In this document: piece after piece, positions 17,525 through 25,339 of the stretch
Layout of the letters: each line of letters starts with the position of its first letter
How positions within the stretch are numbered: position 1 is the first letter of the stretch
Assembly: GCA_023270015.1 (NCBI GenBank)
Contig: JAGDXZ010000050.1
Location: forward strand, 1-32,916
Direction: 5' to 3'
DNA: 32,916 nucleotides
Source: Microcaldota archaeon
Lineage (GTDB): Archaea > Micrarchaeota > Micrarchaeia > Micrarchaeales > CABMGC01
Program-made: the position numbers and the translations under genes
The notes under the pieces: model-generated
Seen by the model: only the letters and a program-made list of their open reading frames with translations
Database searches by the model: none
What the model was told of the DNA's origin: nothing

Positions 17525-17707
17525 ATGAATCTTAACCCAATCACTGGCATAAAGCGTTTTTACGAGGAGTCAAAGCACATAATGAGCGTAAGCTACAAGC
17601 CAACGCACGACGAGTTCATGCGAACGCTCAAAATCGTGCTTCTGGGAATATTAATTCTTGGCGTAATGGGCTTCATCATAGCGCTGATCCTTCAGCTGAT
17701 TGTCTGA
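17525..17707 (+). CDS. secE: Protein translocase subunit SecE / Sec61-gamma
   Basis: A 60-residue protein that clamps the SecY channel. An amphipathic N-terminal helix (KRFYEESKHIM) leads into the conserved kink YKPTHDEFMRTLKI, and a single membrane helix runs from about 37 to 59. Length and pattern match archaeal SecE. In many archaea secE follows ftsZ and precedes spt5 (nusG). Here ftsZ1 is indeed upstream, with a Nudix gene on the other strand between them, but spt5 is missing and tRNA-Cys comes next. Confidence 0.93.
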   Translation: MNLNPITGIKRFYEESKHIMSVSYKPTHDEFMRTLKIVLLGILILGVMGFIIALILQLIV

Positions 17708-17763
17708 TTTTGCTTGCAGGTCAATAAAATATTAATTAAGCATGCTAGCAATAGAATTATTGG

Positions 17764-17837
17764 GCCAGGATGGCAGATCGGCTATGCGGCCGCCTGCAGA
17801 GCGGCAAAGAGGGGTTCGACTCCCCTTCCTGGCTCCA
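17764..17837 (+). tRNA. tRNA-Cys (GCA), CCA encoded
   Basis: A complete cloverleaf without intron. The seven-pair acceptor stem is GCCAGGA with TCCTGGC. The D arm is GCA/TGC with GG in the loop. The anticodon stem GCCGC/GCGGC encloses loop CTGCAGA with anticodon GCA. The T arm is AGGGG/CCCCT around TTCGACT. The discriminator is T, as expected for cysteine, followed by an encoded CCA. An AT-rich box, AAAATATTA, at 17726-17734 could be its promoter. Confidence 0.97.
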
Positions 17838-17844
17838 CGTTTGC

Positions 17845-17852
17845 TTTATTAA
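17845..17852 (+). promoter_or_regulatory. TATA box of leuS
   Basis: TTTATTAA begins 39 bases before the proposed ACG start at 17884 and 31 bases before an out-of-frame GTG at 17876. The unknown gene at 25174 has the same 39-base TATA-to-start distance, with a short leader carrying a Shine-Dalgarno. Confidence 0.55.
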
Positions 17853-17883
17853 TCTTTAACGGCATTTTCTTTCTAGTGGTTTT

Positions 17884-20703
17884 ACGGACTTTGCGGGCAT
17901 AGAGAAAAAATGGCAGAAGAATTGGCAAGAAGCAAAGATATTTGAAGTAGAGCCAAACGACAAACCAGCTTACATGGTTTTCGCAGCATTTCCTTATGTA
18001 AACACACCTCTGCACATTGGTCACTTGCGAACATACAGCATTACTGACGCACTAGCAAGGTACAAGCGCATGCAAGGCTACAACGTCCTTTTTCCTATGG
18101 GATTCCATGCTACCGGAACACCTGTGCTTGCATTTGCAAAGCGCATAAAGAACAACGACCAAGAAATTATAAAGGAGCTCAAACTTTTCCATATCCCTGA
18201 TGAGGACATCGCAAAGATGACAGACCCTGTTTACATAACCGAATATTTCACCAAAAACAGCGAGGCAAGCTTTGCAAGGTCTGGTCTAAGCATAGACTTC
18301 AGGAGGAAATTTGTCTCCACAGAGCCTTTCTTCAGCAAGTTTGTAGAATGGCAGTTTGGGATACTCAACGACAAGCATCTTCTTGTTCAAGGCAAGCACG
18401 CAGTTGGCTGGTGCCCTAATGAAAACAATCCTGTTGGGATGCACGACACCCTGCATGATGTCGAGCCTGAGATTGAGGAGGAGGTTGCGATAGCGTTCAA
18501 GGTCGATGGCGAAGATGCGTATATGCTCTGTGCCACGTATAGGCCTGAGACCGTATTCGGCGTAACCAACATTTTTGTCAACAGAGACAGCCAGTATGTC
18601 CTTTGCAAAATTGGCGAAGATGAAAGAAGCTTCTACATCTCCAAAGAAGCAAGCTACATTTTGGGCTTTCAGCTAAAGATAAGCATATTGAAAGAACTTA
18701 GCGGACAGGAGCTCATAGAAAAGCAGTGCATAAACCCAATGAATGGAGTGAAGGTGCCAGTATACCACGGATTCTTTGTAAAGCCTGATTTGGGCACAGG
18801 AATAGTGATGAGCGTGCCAGCTCATGCGCCATTTGATTATGTCGCTTTGGAAAGGCTGAAAAAAGCGGGCATGCCCATTCCTTTGCCAATTCCGGTTCTT
18901 AAATTGGGCTCAGGCGGTAGCGTTGCTGAAAAAGAAGGCGAGCCGCTGGCAAAGGCATATCTTGATGCGCTCGGAATCGGCATAGATGCAAGCGAGGAGA
19001 AGATAGAAGAAGCAACAAAGCTCGAGTATAAGGAGGAGTCCAGATACGGAATAATGACAGTAGAGGGCTACGAGGGGATGCGAGAGCCAGAAGCCAGGGA
19101 GAAGATAAAAGAGAAGCTGCTTAACGACAAGAACGCATTGCCAATTTACATTCTTGCGAATGCACCGGTCTATTGCAGGTGCGGCGCAAAAATTGTTGTA
19201 AAGATTGTGGAAAATCAGTGGTTCCTAAACTATGGTGACGAGCAGTGGAAGCAGCAGGTAAGGGCACATCTGCCGAATATGACATTGGTGCCGGAAAAGA
19301 TAAGGTCGGCTTTTGAAAATACTGTAGAATGGCTTAATCTGCGTGCTGTTGCGCGTGCACAAGGGCTTGGCACGAGATTCCCTCTCGACAAAAACTACAT
19401 AATAGAATCGCTTTCCGATTCAACGATATACCCAGCGTTCTATACTATCTCTCACATAATAAGGGGGATAGAGCCAGAGAATCTCAAGCCATCTTTCTTT
19501 GACTATGTGTTCTTGGGTAAGGGCGATATAGAGCAGGTTGCGAAAGATACTGGCATAGACTACCAAATAATTAAAAGATGCAGAGAGTCTTTCGATTACT
19601 GGTATAGGCAAACGTCAAACCACTCCGGACTAGACCTGATACCGAACCACCTTACCATGTATATTTTCAACCATCTTGCAGTCTTTAACAAGGAATATTG
19701 GCCAAAGCAGATAGTGGTCAATGGCATGCTTCTTATGGAAGGAGAAAAGATGAGCAAAAGCCTTGGAAATATTGTGCCGCTAATAGACGGCGCCGAGACT
19801 TACGGCGTAGATCCCCTTAGGATAAACCTTATTGCTGGCGCTGACCTTTATAGCGATGCAGACTTTTCTGTAAAGGCAGTTAGAGGCATCCAGGAAAGGC
19901 TTGAGTATTTGTATGATACTGCGCTGAAGCTTGACTCGCTCCAAAGCGGTGGCCTTAAGCAAATAGACTATTGGCTTTATTCAAAGCTCAGCAGGAAGGT
20001 AGAGCAAGCAACAAAGGCGATGGATGCCTTTGAGTTTAGAGAAGCGTATCAGCGCATATTCTACGACAGTGTGATAGAATTGAAGCGATACTTCGCAAGA
20101 GGCGGCAACAACGCAATTGTTGTAAAGGACTTTATCTCCGACATAGCGCTGATGCTTCAACCTATAGCTCCGCACTTTGCCGAGGAACTTTGGCACCAGC
20201 TTGGCAATAACACCTTTGTATCTCTTGAAAAGTGGCCTCAAGCTAGAAAAGACTTGGTAAGCGAAAAAATCGAGACGCTTGAAGAAGAGATAGACTCAGT
20301 TATAGAGGATGCAAAAGAAGTCTCTAACCTTATGACGAGGAAATCAGGTAAGAGGGTGAAGAGGATAAGGGTAATAGTTGCAGACCAGTGGAAAAGAGAT
20401 CTTTACAACAAGTACGTTGAATCAAAGGACATTGCTAGAGCTCTAGAGGGTTTTGAAGGCAAGGTAAACAAAGATGTTGCCGCAAAATATCTTGCTCAGT
20501 TTGTGAAGCCGGGCATAGAGCTTAAGCCTATTGAGATTTCATCCAGCGAGGAATACCAAGCATTTAGCACTGCTATCGAGTATATGCAAAGTATGCTAGG
20601 ATGCGATGTCAGTATAGAGGAGGAAGCAAAATCAAATTCAACAAGGGCTTCTAGAGCCTCGCCGCTAAAGCCTAGCTTGGATGTAGAACTAGAACTTGCC
20701 TAG
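17884..20703 (+). CDS. leuS: Leucyl-tRNA synthetase, apparent ACG start
   Basis: This archaeal/eukaryotic-type LeuRS charges tRNA-Leu. With the proposed start it has 939 residues. HIGH is at 44-47 and KMSKS at 622-626, with the editing domain between and the anticodon-binding helices after. The first ATG, at 17974, would remove 30 residues that family alignment requires: DFAGIEKKWQKNWQEAKIFE matches the archaeal N-terminus (for example FKAIEEKWQKRWLEAKIFE). No ATG, GTG or TTG exists in frame between that region and the upstream TAA. ACG 17884 sits where Met is expected, four bases after AGTGG. Alternatives are one missing T in the T run, which would join GTG 17876, or another unusual codon. 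Confidence 0.9.
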   Translation, partial: TDFAGIEKKWQKNWQEAKIFEVEPNDKPAYMVFAAFPYVNTPLHIGHLRTYSITDALARYKRMQGYNVLFPMGFHATGTPVLAFAKRIKNNDQEIIKELKLFHIPDEDIAKMTDPVYITEYFTKNSEASFARSGLSIDFRRKFVSTEPFFSKFVEWQFGILNDKHLLVQGKHAVGWCPNENNPVGMHDTLHDVEPEIEEEVAIAFKVDGEDAYMLCATYRPETVFGVTNIFVNRDSQYVLCKIGEDERSFYISKEASYILGFQLKISILKELSGQELIEKQCINPMNGVKVPVYHGFFVKPDLGTGIVMSVPAHAPFDYVALERLKKAGMPIPLPIPVLKLGSGGSVAEKEGEPLAKAYLDALGIGIDASEEKIEEATKLEYKEESRYGIMTVEGYEGMREPEAREKIKEKLLNDKNALPIYILANAPVYCRCGAKIVVKIVENQWFLNYGDEQWKQQVRAHLPNMTLVPEKIRSAFENTVEWLNLRAVARAQGLGTRFPLDKNYIIESLSDSTIYPAFYTISHIIRGIEPENLKPSFFDYVFLGKGDIEQVAKDTGIDYQIIKRCRESFDYWYRQTSNHSGLDLIPNHLTMYIFNHLAVFNKEYWPKQIVVNGMLLMEGEKMSKSLGNIVPLIDGAETYGVDPLRINLIAGADLYSDADFSVKAVRGIQERLEYLYDTALKLDSLQSGGLKQIDYWLYSKLSRKVEQATKAMDAFEFREAYQRIFYDSVIELKRYFARGGNNAIVVKDFISDIALMLQPIAPHFAEELWHQLGNNTFVSLEKWPQARKDLVSEKIETLEEEIDSVIEDAKEVSNLMTRKSGKRVKRIRVIVADQWKRDLYNKYVESKDIARALEGFEGKVNKDVAAKYLAQFVKPGIELKPIEISSSEEYQAFSTAIEYMQSMLGCDVSIEEEAKSNSTRASRASPLKPSLDVELELA

Positions 20704-21741
20704 TTAGAGCATGCCTAAGCCAAATTCTGTGTGCTCTTCTTTTTTGCCTAGCACAGAAGCTCCAGACACGCCAGTAAAGATCGCAATAACTTCTACTCTA
20801 TTTTCATAAGTAGGATCCAATCTGGCTCCCCAAGTGACGTTGGCATTCGGCGCTATATGCTCAGTAAGCCTCGTACCTATTTCATTTGCTTCACCAAGGG
20901 TTAAGTCAGGTCCGCCTATTATGTGGATTAGCACGCCAGTAGCTTTTGAATAATCCACGTCAAGGAGCTTGTTCTTAAGTGTACTTTCCACAACGTCACT
21001 TACCTTGTTAGTTCCCTGCCCTGTTCCTACGCTTATCATTGCAAGCCCGCCGGCCGACATTATGTTTCTGACATCTGCAAAATCTAGGTTTATCAGGCTT
21101 GGTTGCGTTATGGTTTCAGTTATGCCTCTAACTGCCTTCGCAGTTATCTCGTCGGCTAGCGCAAACGCCTTTTCTATAGGCAGGTTTGGATAAAGGTCTA
21201 CCAGTCTTTGGTTATCTATAACGACAAGCGTGTCAACGTTCTGCCTAAGCTTCTCTATTCCTTTCTTCGCGGTTTCAAGCCTTACACGTTCGAGAGAGAA
21301 AGGCATGGTCACTATGCCTATTACTATTGCACCCTGCTCTTTTGCTACTCTAGAGACTATCGGTGCGGCGCCTGTGCCTGTGCCGCCGCCCATGCCTGCA
21401 GTGAGAAAAACAAGGTTGGTATCCTTGAGCAGCAATGCGATCTCGCCCCTGCTGAGCTCAGCTGCCTTTTCACCTATCTCCGGGAATCCTCCAGCGCCAA
21501 GGCCGTGTGTAAGCTCTTTGCCAAGTATAAGTTTTGTAATGTTGTTATTGAGCATTCCAAGGTGCTTTGCATCAGTATTGAAGGCGAAGAGGCTTGCACC
21601 TTTTATATCCATTTGGCTAAGTCTTTGCACCGCGTTGTTGCCGCCTCCGCCTACTCCAACAACAGCTATTTTTGGTTTGAAAAGTTCCTCTTCATTTATC
21701 AGCTGCGTTGCTTGTTCTTGAGGGTCGCCAAATCCATACAT
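20704..21741 (-). CDS. ftsZ2: Cell-division GTPase FtsZ2
   Basis: A second FtsZ, 345 residues. GTP-binding motifs are VGVGGGGNNAV near 28-38 and GGGTGTG at 118-124; the T7 loop reads NLDFADVRNI. It matches the archaeal FtsZ2 subgroup, which drives constriction in haloarchaea: GLGAGGFPEIGE, TAGMGGGTGTGAAPIV, ITETITQPSLINL and VTWGARL. Its tail is short (HTEFGLGML) compared with haloarchaeal FtsZ2. ATG 21741 follows an AT-rich promoter (TATTTTATTTTT). Its stop directly abuts the leuS stop with no gap. Confidence 0.95.
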   Translation of the reverse strand: MYGFGDPQEQATQLINEEELFKPKIAVVGVGGGGNNAVQRLSQMDIKGASLFAFNTDAKHLGMLNNNITKLILGKELTHGLGAGGFPEIGEKAAELSRGEIALLLKDTNLVFLTAGMGGGTGTGAAPIVSRVAKEQGAIVIGIVTMPFSLERVRLETAKKGIEKLRQNVDTLVVIDNQRLVDLYPNLPIEKAFALADEITAKAVRGITETITQPSLINLDFADVRNIMSAGGLAMISVGTGQGTNKVSDVVESTLKNKLLDVDYSKATGVLIHIIGGPDLTLGEANEIGTRLTEHIAPNANVTWGARLDPTYENRVEVIAIFTGVSGASVLGKKEEHTEFGLGML

Positions 21742-21815
21742 TTCTATCGATTATTACTCAAAAACTCAAAAATAAAATACTTACCTTTGCACCCTTTTCT
21801 TTCTCGTCATGTTTG

Positions 21816-22865
21816 CTATTTTTCAATATTTGTTCCAAACTCTCCGAATTTCTCTCTTAGTTTGCTAACTACATGCAGGGCTGCTTCTTCCGCCCTTTCT
21901 TTTTCTGGCCCGTATGCACCTGCCGCGCATGCATGGCCACCACCGCTGCCACTTAGCAAAGGTGCAATCTCTCTCATGAATATGCCTAGATGAATGCCAA
22001 GCTTCCTGTCAAGTGGGGATCTAAGTCTTGCAGAGACCGAACCTTCGTATTGTGTCACTGCCCAAAATACAGCGGCATCTGCACCCATGTTCATGGCAGT
22101 GTCTGCAGCAACGTTTGCATGCTCCGTGGCTTTACCGAAAACTAGCAGATAGTTCCCTATTTTTTCTACGTGTGCCCTTTGCACATCTGCTACCGTCATG
22201 TACCTGTTCTCTATAGGTATGTTCTCATGGTATTGCTCTTGAAGCGCAGCATAGGAAGTACCTGAGATTTCAAAAAGCTGCGATAGTTGCAAAAAAGTAA
22301 GCGGACTTGCATTCTGTAAGTCAGCCGAATCAGCGGTTATGCCATTGACAAGAAGCAATGCTGCCTCTTTGCTTATCTTCTTTCCAAGCCTTTGTAATAC
22401 TGCATAAACAATGCTTGACGTGGAATTAAAGCTTTCGTCGCTAAAAAGCAATACGGACTTTGCATTTGGCAGTTCCGTTGTCAGCTCTTCCTGCTCGAGA
22501 TGGTGGTCTATAAACAGCACTTCTCCGCTATATGTAGCAAGGTCTTTTGCGAATGGACCTAAAACAGCAGTGTTGTTGGCATCGGTTACAATAACTACTT
22601 CCTTTTCCTGGAATTTTGCAGAAATCTTTTTGTCGTAGCCCACGCTTGCAAGCATTTTCTTTGCGTTGTTTGTAAGGAAGTCAGGCATTGCTACTGTGCT
22701 GTTGGGCAAATACTCTGACAACGCCACAGCCGAGCCTACGGCGTCTCTGTCGCCTATTGAATGAAAGGTTATAAGGACTTCCTTTTCAAAATAGGACCTT
22801 ATGGTGTTAACAAGTTCATCAAAGTCTAGTTTCCTAATCAAGCAATCACTGGCTTCTGGATCCAT
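21816..22865 (-). CDS. DHH-DHHA1 phosphoesterase
   Basis: A 349-residue member of the DHH superfamily (RecJ, NrnA, archaeal GAN-like nucleases). Motifs are GDRDAVGSA (D39, D41), TDA at 94-96, DHH at 120-122, ADSADL, and GSGGGHACAAG near the C-terminus, which is the DHHA1 nucleic-acid-binding signature. Likely substrates are short RNA or DNA oligonucleotides or a dinucleotide messenger; sequence alone does not decide. I start at ATG 22865, overlapping prefoldin beta by 20 bases; a TTG at 22889 is possible. Co-transcription with prefoldin beta is likely. Confidence 0.88.
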   Translation of the reverse strand: MDPEASDCLIRKLDFDELVNTIRSYFEKEVLITFHSIGDRDAVGSAVALSEYLPNSTVAMPDFLTNNAKKMLASVGYDKKISAKFQEKEVVIVTDANNTAVLGPFAKDLATYSGEVLFIDHHLEQEELTTELPNAKSVLLFSDESFNSTSSIVYAVLQRLGKKISKEAALLLVNGITADSADLQNASPLTFLQLSQLFEISGTSYAALQEQYHENIPIENRYMTVADVQRAHVEKIGNYLLVFGKATEHANVAADTAMNMGADAAVFWAVTQYEGSVSARLRSPLDRKLGIHLGIFMREIAPLLSGSGGGHACAAGAYGPEKERAEEAALHVVSKLREKFGEFGTNIEK

Positions 22866-23199
22866 ATAGCTGCGAAAGCTTTTCGCCAAGCTGTTTTTCT
22901 TTTTCTTTTAGCTCGTTGTACTGCTTTGTAGAGGTGCTTATCCTTAGCCTCAGCATCTCGGCTCTGTTGTCAAGATCGCCCAATGCCTTCTCCTTTGTTG
23001 TTTCTACCATTACGCCTCCAACGCTAAGATAAATCTTTCCATTTGAGGCTTGTACTTCTTGCTTCGCCCTCTCCACCTCTTCTTTCTGGTTTTGAAGTTG
23101 ATCTAGCAAAGCAGCAAAAGACCTGAGCTGCTCTTGCACTGCTTGATATTCTTCTACAAGCTTTTCTACATCGTTTTCCAAGTTAGGCCCTTGAGCCAT
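22846..23199 (-). CDS. pfdB: Prefoldin subunit beta
   Basis: Prefoldin captures unfolded proteins and hands them to the thermosome. The 117 residues form the expected coiled coil, beta hairpin, coiled coil. The hairpin segment GKIYLSVGGVMVETTKEKAL matches archaeal prefoldin beta (IYKTVGTLIVKTTKEKAV). ATG 23199 is chosen over a start three codons upstream. A TATA-like TTATTAATT lies about 39 bases upstream. Together with the DnaK operon it shows two chaperone systems in one window. Confidence 0.9.
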   Translation of the reverse strand: MAQGPNLENDVEKLVEEYQAVQEQLRSFAALLDQLQNQKEEVERAKQEVQASNGKIYLSVGGVMVETTKEKALGDLDNRAEMLRLRISTSTKQYNELKEKEKQLGEKLSQLYGSRSQ

Positions 23200-23312
23200 G
23201 AAAATCAAGAATATTATTGTGCGATAGAATTAATAAGCATACAAGACTCTGTTTTCATGCTTTGAATTTTGAATAGTTACTAAAATAAAAAGTTGCCGAT
23301 TGAATTTACCAT

Positions 23313-23840
23313 GTGGCGGACCTTGAAGAATTACTAAGATCTAAAATAAGAAGTGTAAAAGACTTCCCTAAACCAGGAATTATTTTCAGGGACATCACGC
23401 CCCTGCTCAAAGATCCTATTGCTTTTGGTTCAGTAGTAGATGCGCTTGCAAAGCATTTCGCAGAAAGGCATGTGGATTATGTTGCAGGAATAGAAGCAAG
23501 AGGGTTCATAGTCGGCGCAGCGGTTGCCAGCAAGCTCGGCGTGGGCTTTATACCGATAAGGAAAAAAGGCAAGCTGCCCTACAAGACTATAAGCAAGGAC
23601 TACCAGCTTGAGTATAATACTGAAACAATCGAGATCCACGCAGACGCTGTGGAACCTGGTAAAAAGGTTGCTGTGATAGATGACCTTTTAGCCACAGGGG
23701 GCACTTCAGAAGCCGCTTGCGAGCTCATAGAGCAGCTAGGCGGCAAAGTTGCGGGTGTTGGCTTTGTTGTAGAGTTGAAGGACCTTAATGGCAGGGAGCG
23801 CCTAAAGGGAAGGAATATATTTTCTCTTGCCCAGTACTGA
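23313..23840 (+). CDS. apt: Adenine phosphoribosyltransferase
   Basis: A 175-residue type I phosphoribosyltransferase that makes AMP from adenine and PRPP. The N-terminus, VKDFPKPGIIFRDITPLL, is diagnostic for Apt, and the PRPP loop VIDDLLATGGTS is at 121-132. The start is GTG 23313; an ATG two bases earlier is out of frame. AT-rich sequence about 25-30 bases upstream suggests a leaderless transcript. The last 15 codons and the stop belong to a 53-bp sequence repeated 1435 bases downstream, beyond the unknown gene on the other strand, so this 3' end is the left edge of an insertion or duplication. Confidence 0.95.
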   Translation: MADLEELLRSKIRSVKDFPKPGIIFRDITPLLKDPIAFGSVVDALAKHFAERHVDYVAGIEARGFIVGAAVASKLGVGFIPIRKKGKLPYKTISKDYQLEYNTETIEIHADAVEPGKKVAVIDDLLATGGTSEAACELIEQLGGKVAGVGFVVELKDLNGRERLKGRNIFSLAQY

Positions 23841-23843
23841 CTT
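23791..23843 (+). repeat. 53-bp direct repeat, left copy (3' end of apt)
   Basis: The left copy covers the last apt codons, the stop and two following bases. The right copy at 25226-25278 is identical except for one base (A here, C there), which changes an Asn codon to His in the copied frame. Sequence outside the two copies does not match. Confidence 0.95.
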
Positions 23844-23852
23844 TTATAGGTC

Positions 23853-23897
23853 GTCTTACCATGGTCGCCACCTGGTATAGCGGTAATCTGGTAAGAC
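23853..23897. other. Strong hairpin between convergent genes
   Basis: GTCTTACCA (23853-23861) pairs perfectly over nine bases with TGGTAAGAC (23889-23897), enclosing 27 bases that can form a smaller GGT/ACC hairpin. It begins ten bases after the left repeat and lies between the stops of apt and the unknown gene. Possible roles are a two-way terminator, the end of the inserted segment, or a small structured RNA. Confidence 0.6.
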
Positions 23898-23932
23898 ACC
23901 AATAAGAAAGTTATGTTGTAGAGGATTAGGAA

Positions 23933-25174
23933 TCATTCAACACGCATCTTATTACTGTTACTTTCCTCTTTTCTTTCGGCGTTTCTCAGGGTTGCTGCTT
24001 TTGCCTCGTATGCTTTGTCAATGGCCCTCTTGAGGTGCTTGAACGGAGTAAGGTCTAATGTCTTGTCTCTAAAGTTTACCACTGTTCCCTTTTCCGCTTC
24101 TTCCATCAGCTTGCTTACTTTTGAGCTTGCACCCAAGAAGCCTTTTTCTATTATGCCATTTGCTATTGAGCCGCCGTACTTTGGATCTACTTTTGATAGG
24201 TCGTAGTTGAGCAGCTCTTCCGTGGTTGCGAACTCAGCCACAACCTTGCCTTTGTGGTAAAGCTTAGCAGATCCGTCTTTGTATATCCTTACAACAAGCC
24301 TGTTGAGCAACGGCGCCTCGTCGTGTGCTGGGTAGCCGTCGTAAGTTGTTATACTTCCGCGGCCGCGCTCGCCGTCTATGACTGCAAACTGTTTATCGGC
24401 AAACGTCACGTCATCGCTTACGTGGAGCAGTATTGGAAATATAAACTCGACGCTCTTGTTTTTTACTTCTGTTGTTACCAGCACCCCGTCAATTGTGTAT
24501 TGTGCTGTATCACTTATTTTCTCTACAACAGTGACCCCTGAGCTGAAGCTTCCTATTTCCATGCCTCCCACATTCACCTTTATTGTGAACGGTTTGTTGC
24601 TGGCAAGGCCAAACTTTCCGGCCGTTGATATGCCAGACATGCCCACAGCGTACTGCAACTCGTCACGCGGCGTACTTACCTGTATTTCCATTGTGCCGTC
24701 GTCTTTCATTCGTACAGGCAGCAACTCATTCGTTTCTGTAAGTAGCCTTTCAATGATAGAGACTGTTTCGTTTGATGCGGGTATTGTGACTTGTACGTTG
24801 GCAGCTCGCGCCAGCATCGCTCGTATCGCTTCAGCGCTAGTCGCATCGACAGCGCCTGAGCCTATATCAAGAGAACGGCCTGCGCCGAAAGGCGCGCCGT
24901 CATCCTTCAACTCTAGCACAACACTACCGTCATCGAGAGTTATATGGCCGCCTCCGCCGGGTCTCAAATCTTCCACAGTAATAGTGCCTTTCAGCTTTCC
25001 AGTGGCAAAGGCCTCCCAGTTGCTTGGGATTGGTGCAGCTTTAAATTCATTCAAAGTAGTGATCCTCAATGGCACCAAAGTGACTTTCCTCTCGTCTTCG
25101 TTGAAAGTTACTCTCATTACCACTATTTGTCTCTCGCCAGCAAGCTTATCGAGCTCCTGCATTTGCTCTTGCAT
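23933..25174 (-). CDS. Unknown 413-residue protein inside the apt repeat
   Basis: I do not recognise this protein. It is soluble, beta-rich in the first two thirds (many alternating V/T/I strands) and ends in a basic helix, KHLKRAIDKAYEAKAATLRN. A stretch at about 77-110, RPGGGGHITLDDGSVVLELK, faintly recalls divergent Nudix-like proteins, but no Nudix box is present, so I do not call it one. I moved the start to ATG 25174: GGTGATATT lies immediately before it, the same arrangement as dnaK. An ATG 14 codons earlier lies within the TATA region. It is enclosed by the 53-bp direct repeat and transcribed against apt. Confidence 0.75.
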   Translation of the reverse strand: MQEQMQELDKLAGERQIVVMRVTFNEDERKVTLVPLRITTLNEFKAAPIPSNWEAFATGKLKGTITVEDLRPGGGGHITLDDGSVVLELKDDGAPFGAGRSLDIGSGAVDATSAEAIRAMLARAANVQVTIPASNETVSIIERLLTETNELLPVRMKDDGTMEIQVSTPRDELQYAVGMSGISTAGKFGLASNKPFTIKVNVGGMEIGSFSSGVTVVEKISDTAQYTIDGVLVTTEVKNKSVEFIFPILLHVSDDVTFADKQFAVIDGERGRGSITTYDGYPAHDEAPLLNRLVVRIYKDGSAKLYHKGKVVAEFATTEELLNYDLSKVDPKYGGSIANGIIEKGFLGASSKVSKLMEEAEKGTVVNFRDKTLDLTPFKHLKRAIDKAYEAKAATLRNAERKEESNSNKMRVE

Positions 25175-25205
25175 AATATCACCATAAGCAGTTAGTTTTT
25201 GGTCA

Positions 25206-25213
25206 TTTATAAA
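25206..25213 (-). promoter_or_regulatory. TATA box of the repeat-enclosed gene
   Basis: TTTATAAA on the minus strand, 39 bases before ATG 25174. It lies only 12 bases inside the right repeat, so the promoter travels with the enclosed segment. Confidence 0.65.
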
Positions 25214-25225
25214 CATTTCTATTGT

Positions 25226-25278
25226 GCAGGGAGCGCCTAAAGGGAAGGCATATATTTTCTCTTGCCCAGTACTGACTT
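25226..25278 (+). repeat. 53-bp direct repeat, right copy (orphan apt 3' end)
   Basis: Reads as the last codons of apt (RERLKGRHIFSLAQY and stop) but has no gene body attached. It differs from the left copy at a single base. Confidence 0.95.
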
Positions 25279-25286
25279 GCGACAGC

Positions 25287-25303
25287 CATCGGCGTTGCCG
25301 ATG
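25287..25303. promoter_or_regulatory. Palindrome next to the winged-helix gene promoter, possible operator
   Basis: CATCGGC and GCCGATG are separated by GTT, a perfect seven-base inverted repeat. It ends ten bases before the TATA box of the downstream regulator gene, a place where a dimeric winged-helix protein could control transcription of its own gene. A terminator for RNA coming from apt is the alternative. Confidence 0.5.
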
Positions 25304-25312
25304 CGATACTAA

Positions 25313-25320
25313 CTTATATT
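25313..25320 (+). promoter_or_regulatory. TATA box of the winged-helix gene
   Basis: CTTATATT begins 27 bases before ATG 25340, consistent with a leaderless transcript starting at or near the ATG. Confidence 0.6.
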
Positions 25321-25339
25321 TTTGTGCGGAATTATCATC

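Larger units (their letters stand above)
23844..25278. mobile_element. Candidate 1435-bp insertion at the 3' end of apt
   Basis: One unit of unknown gene plus one repeat copy separates the two 53-bp repeats. The arrangement, with a gene's 3' end duplicated on the far side of foreign-looking DNA, is what site-specific integration into a gene end leaves behind. A tandem duplication with loss of most of the second apt would look similar. There is no integrase, transposase or terminal inverted repeat, so if mobile it must have used an enzyme supplied elsewhere. The enclosed gene has its own promoter and looks richer in G and C than its neighbours, judged by eye. Confidence 0.5.

Noticed and set aside
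17876-17902. GTG 17876 as the leuS start
   Set aside because: It is well placed for a leaderless transcript, but its frame hits TAG after eight codons. It works only if one T is missing from the given sequence.
23866-23900. tRNA-like D-arm sequence after the left repeat
   Set aside because: The GGTATAGCGGTAATC stretch recalls a tRNA D arm, but no anticodon stem, T arm or matching acceptor follows. The region folds better as a simple hairpin.
24862-24960. Nudix call for the repeat-enclosed protein
   Set aside because: The RPGGGGHI stretch is suggestive, but there is no G-x5-E-x7-RE-x2-EE box anywhere.
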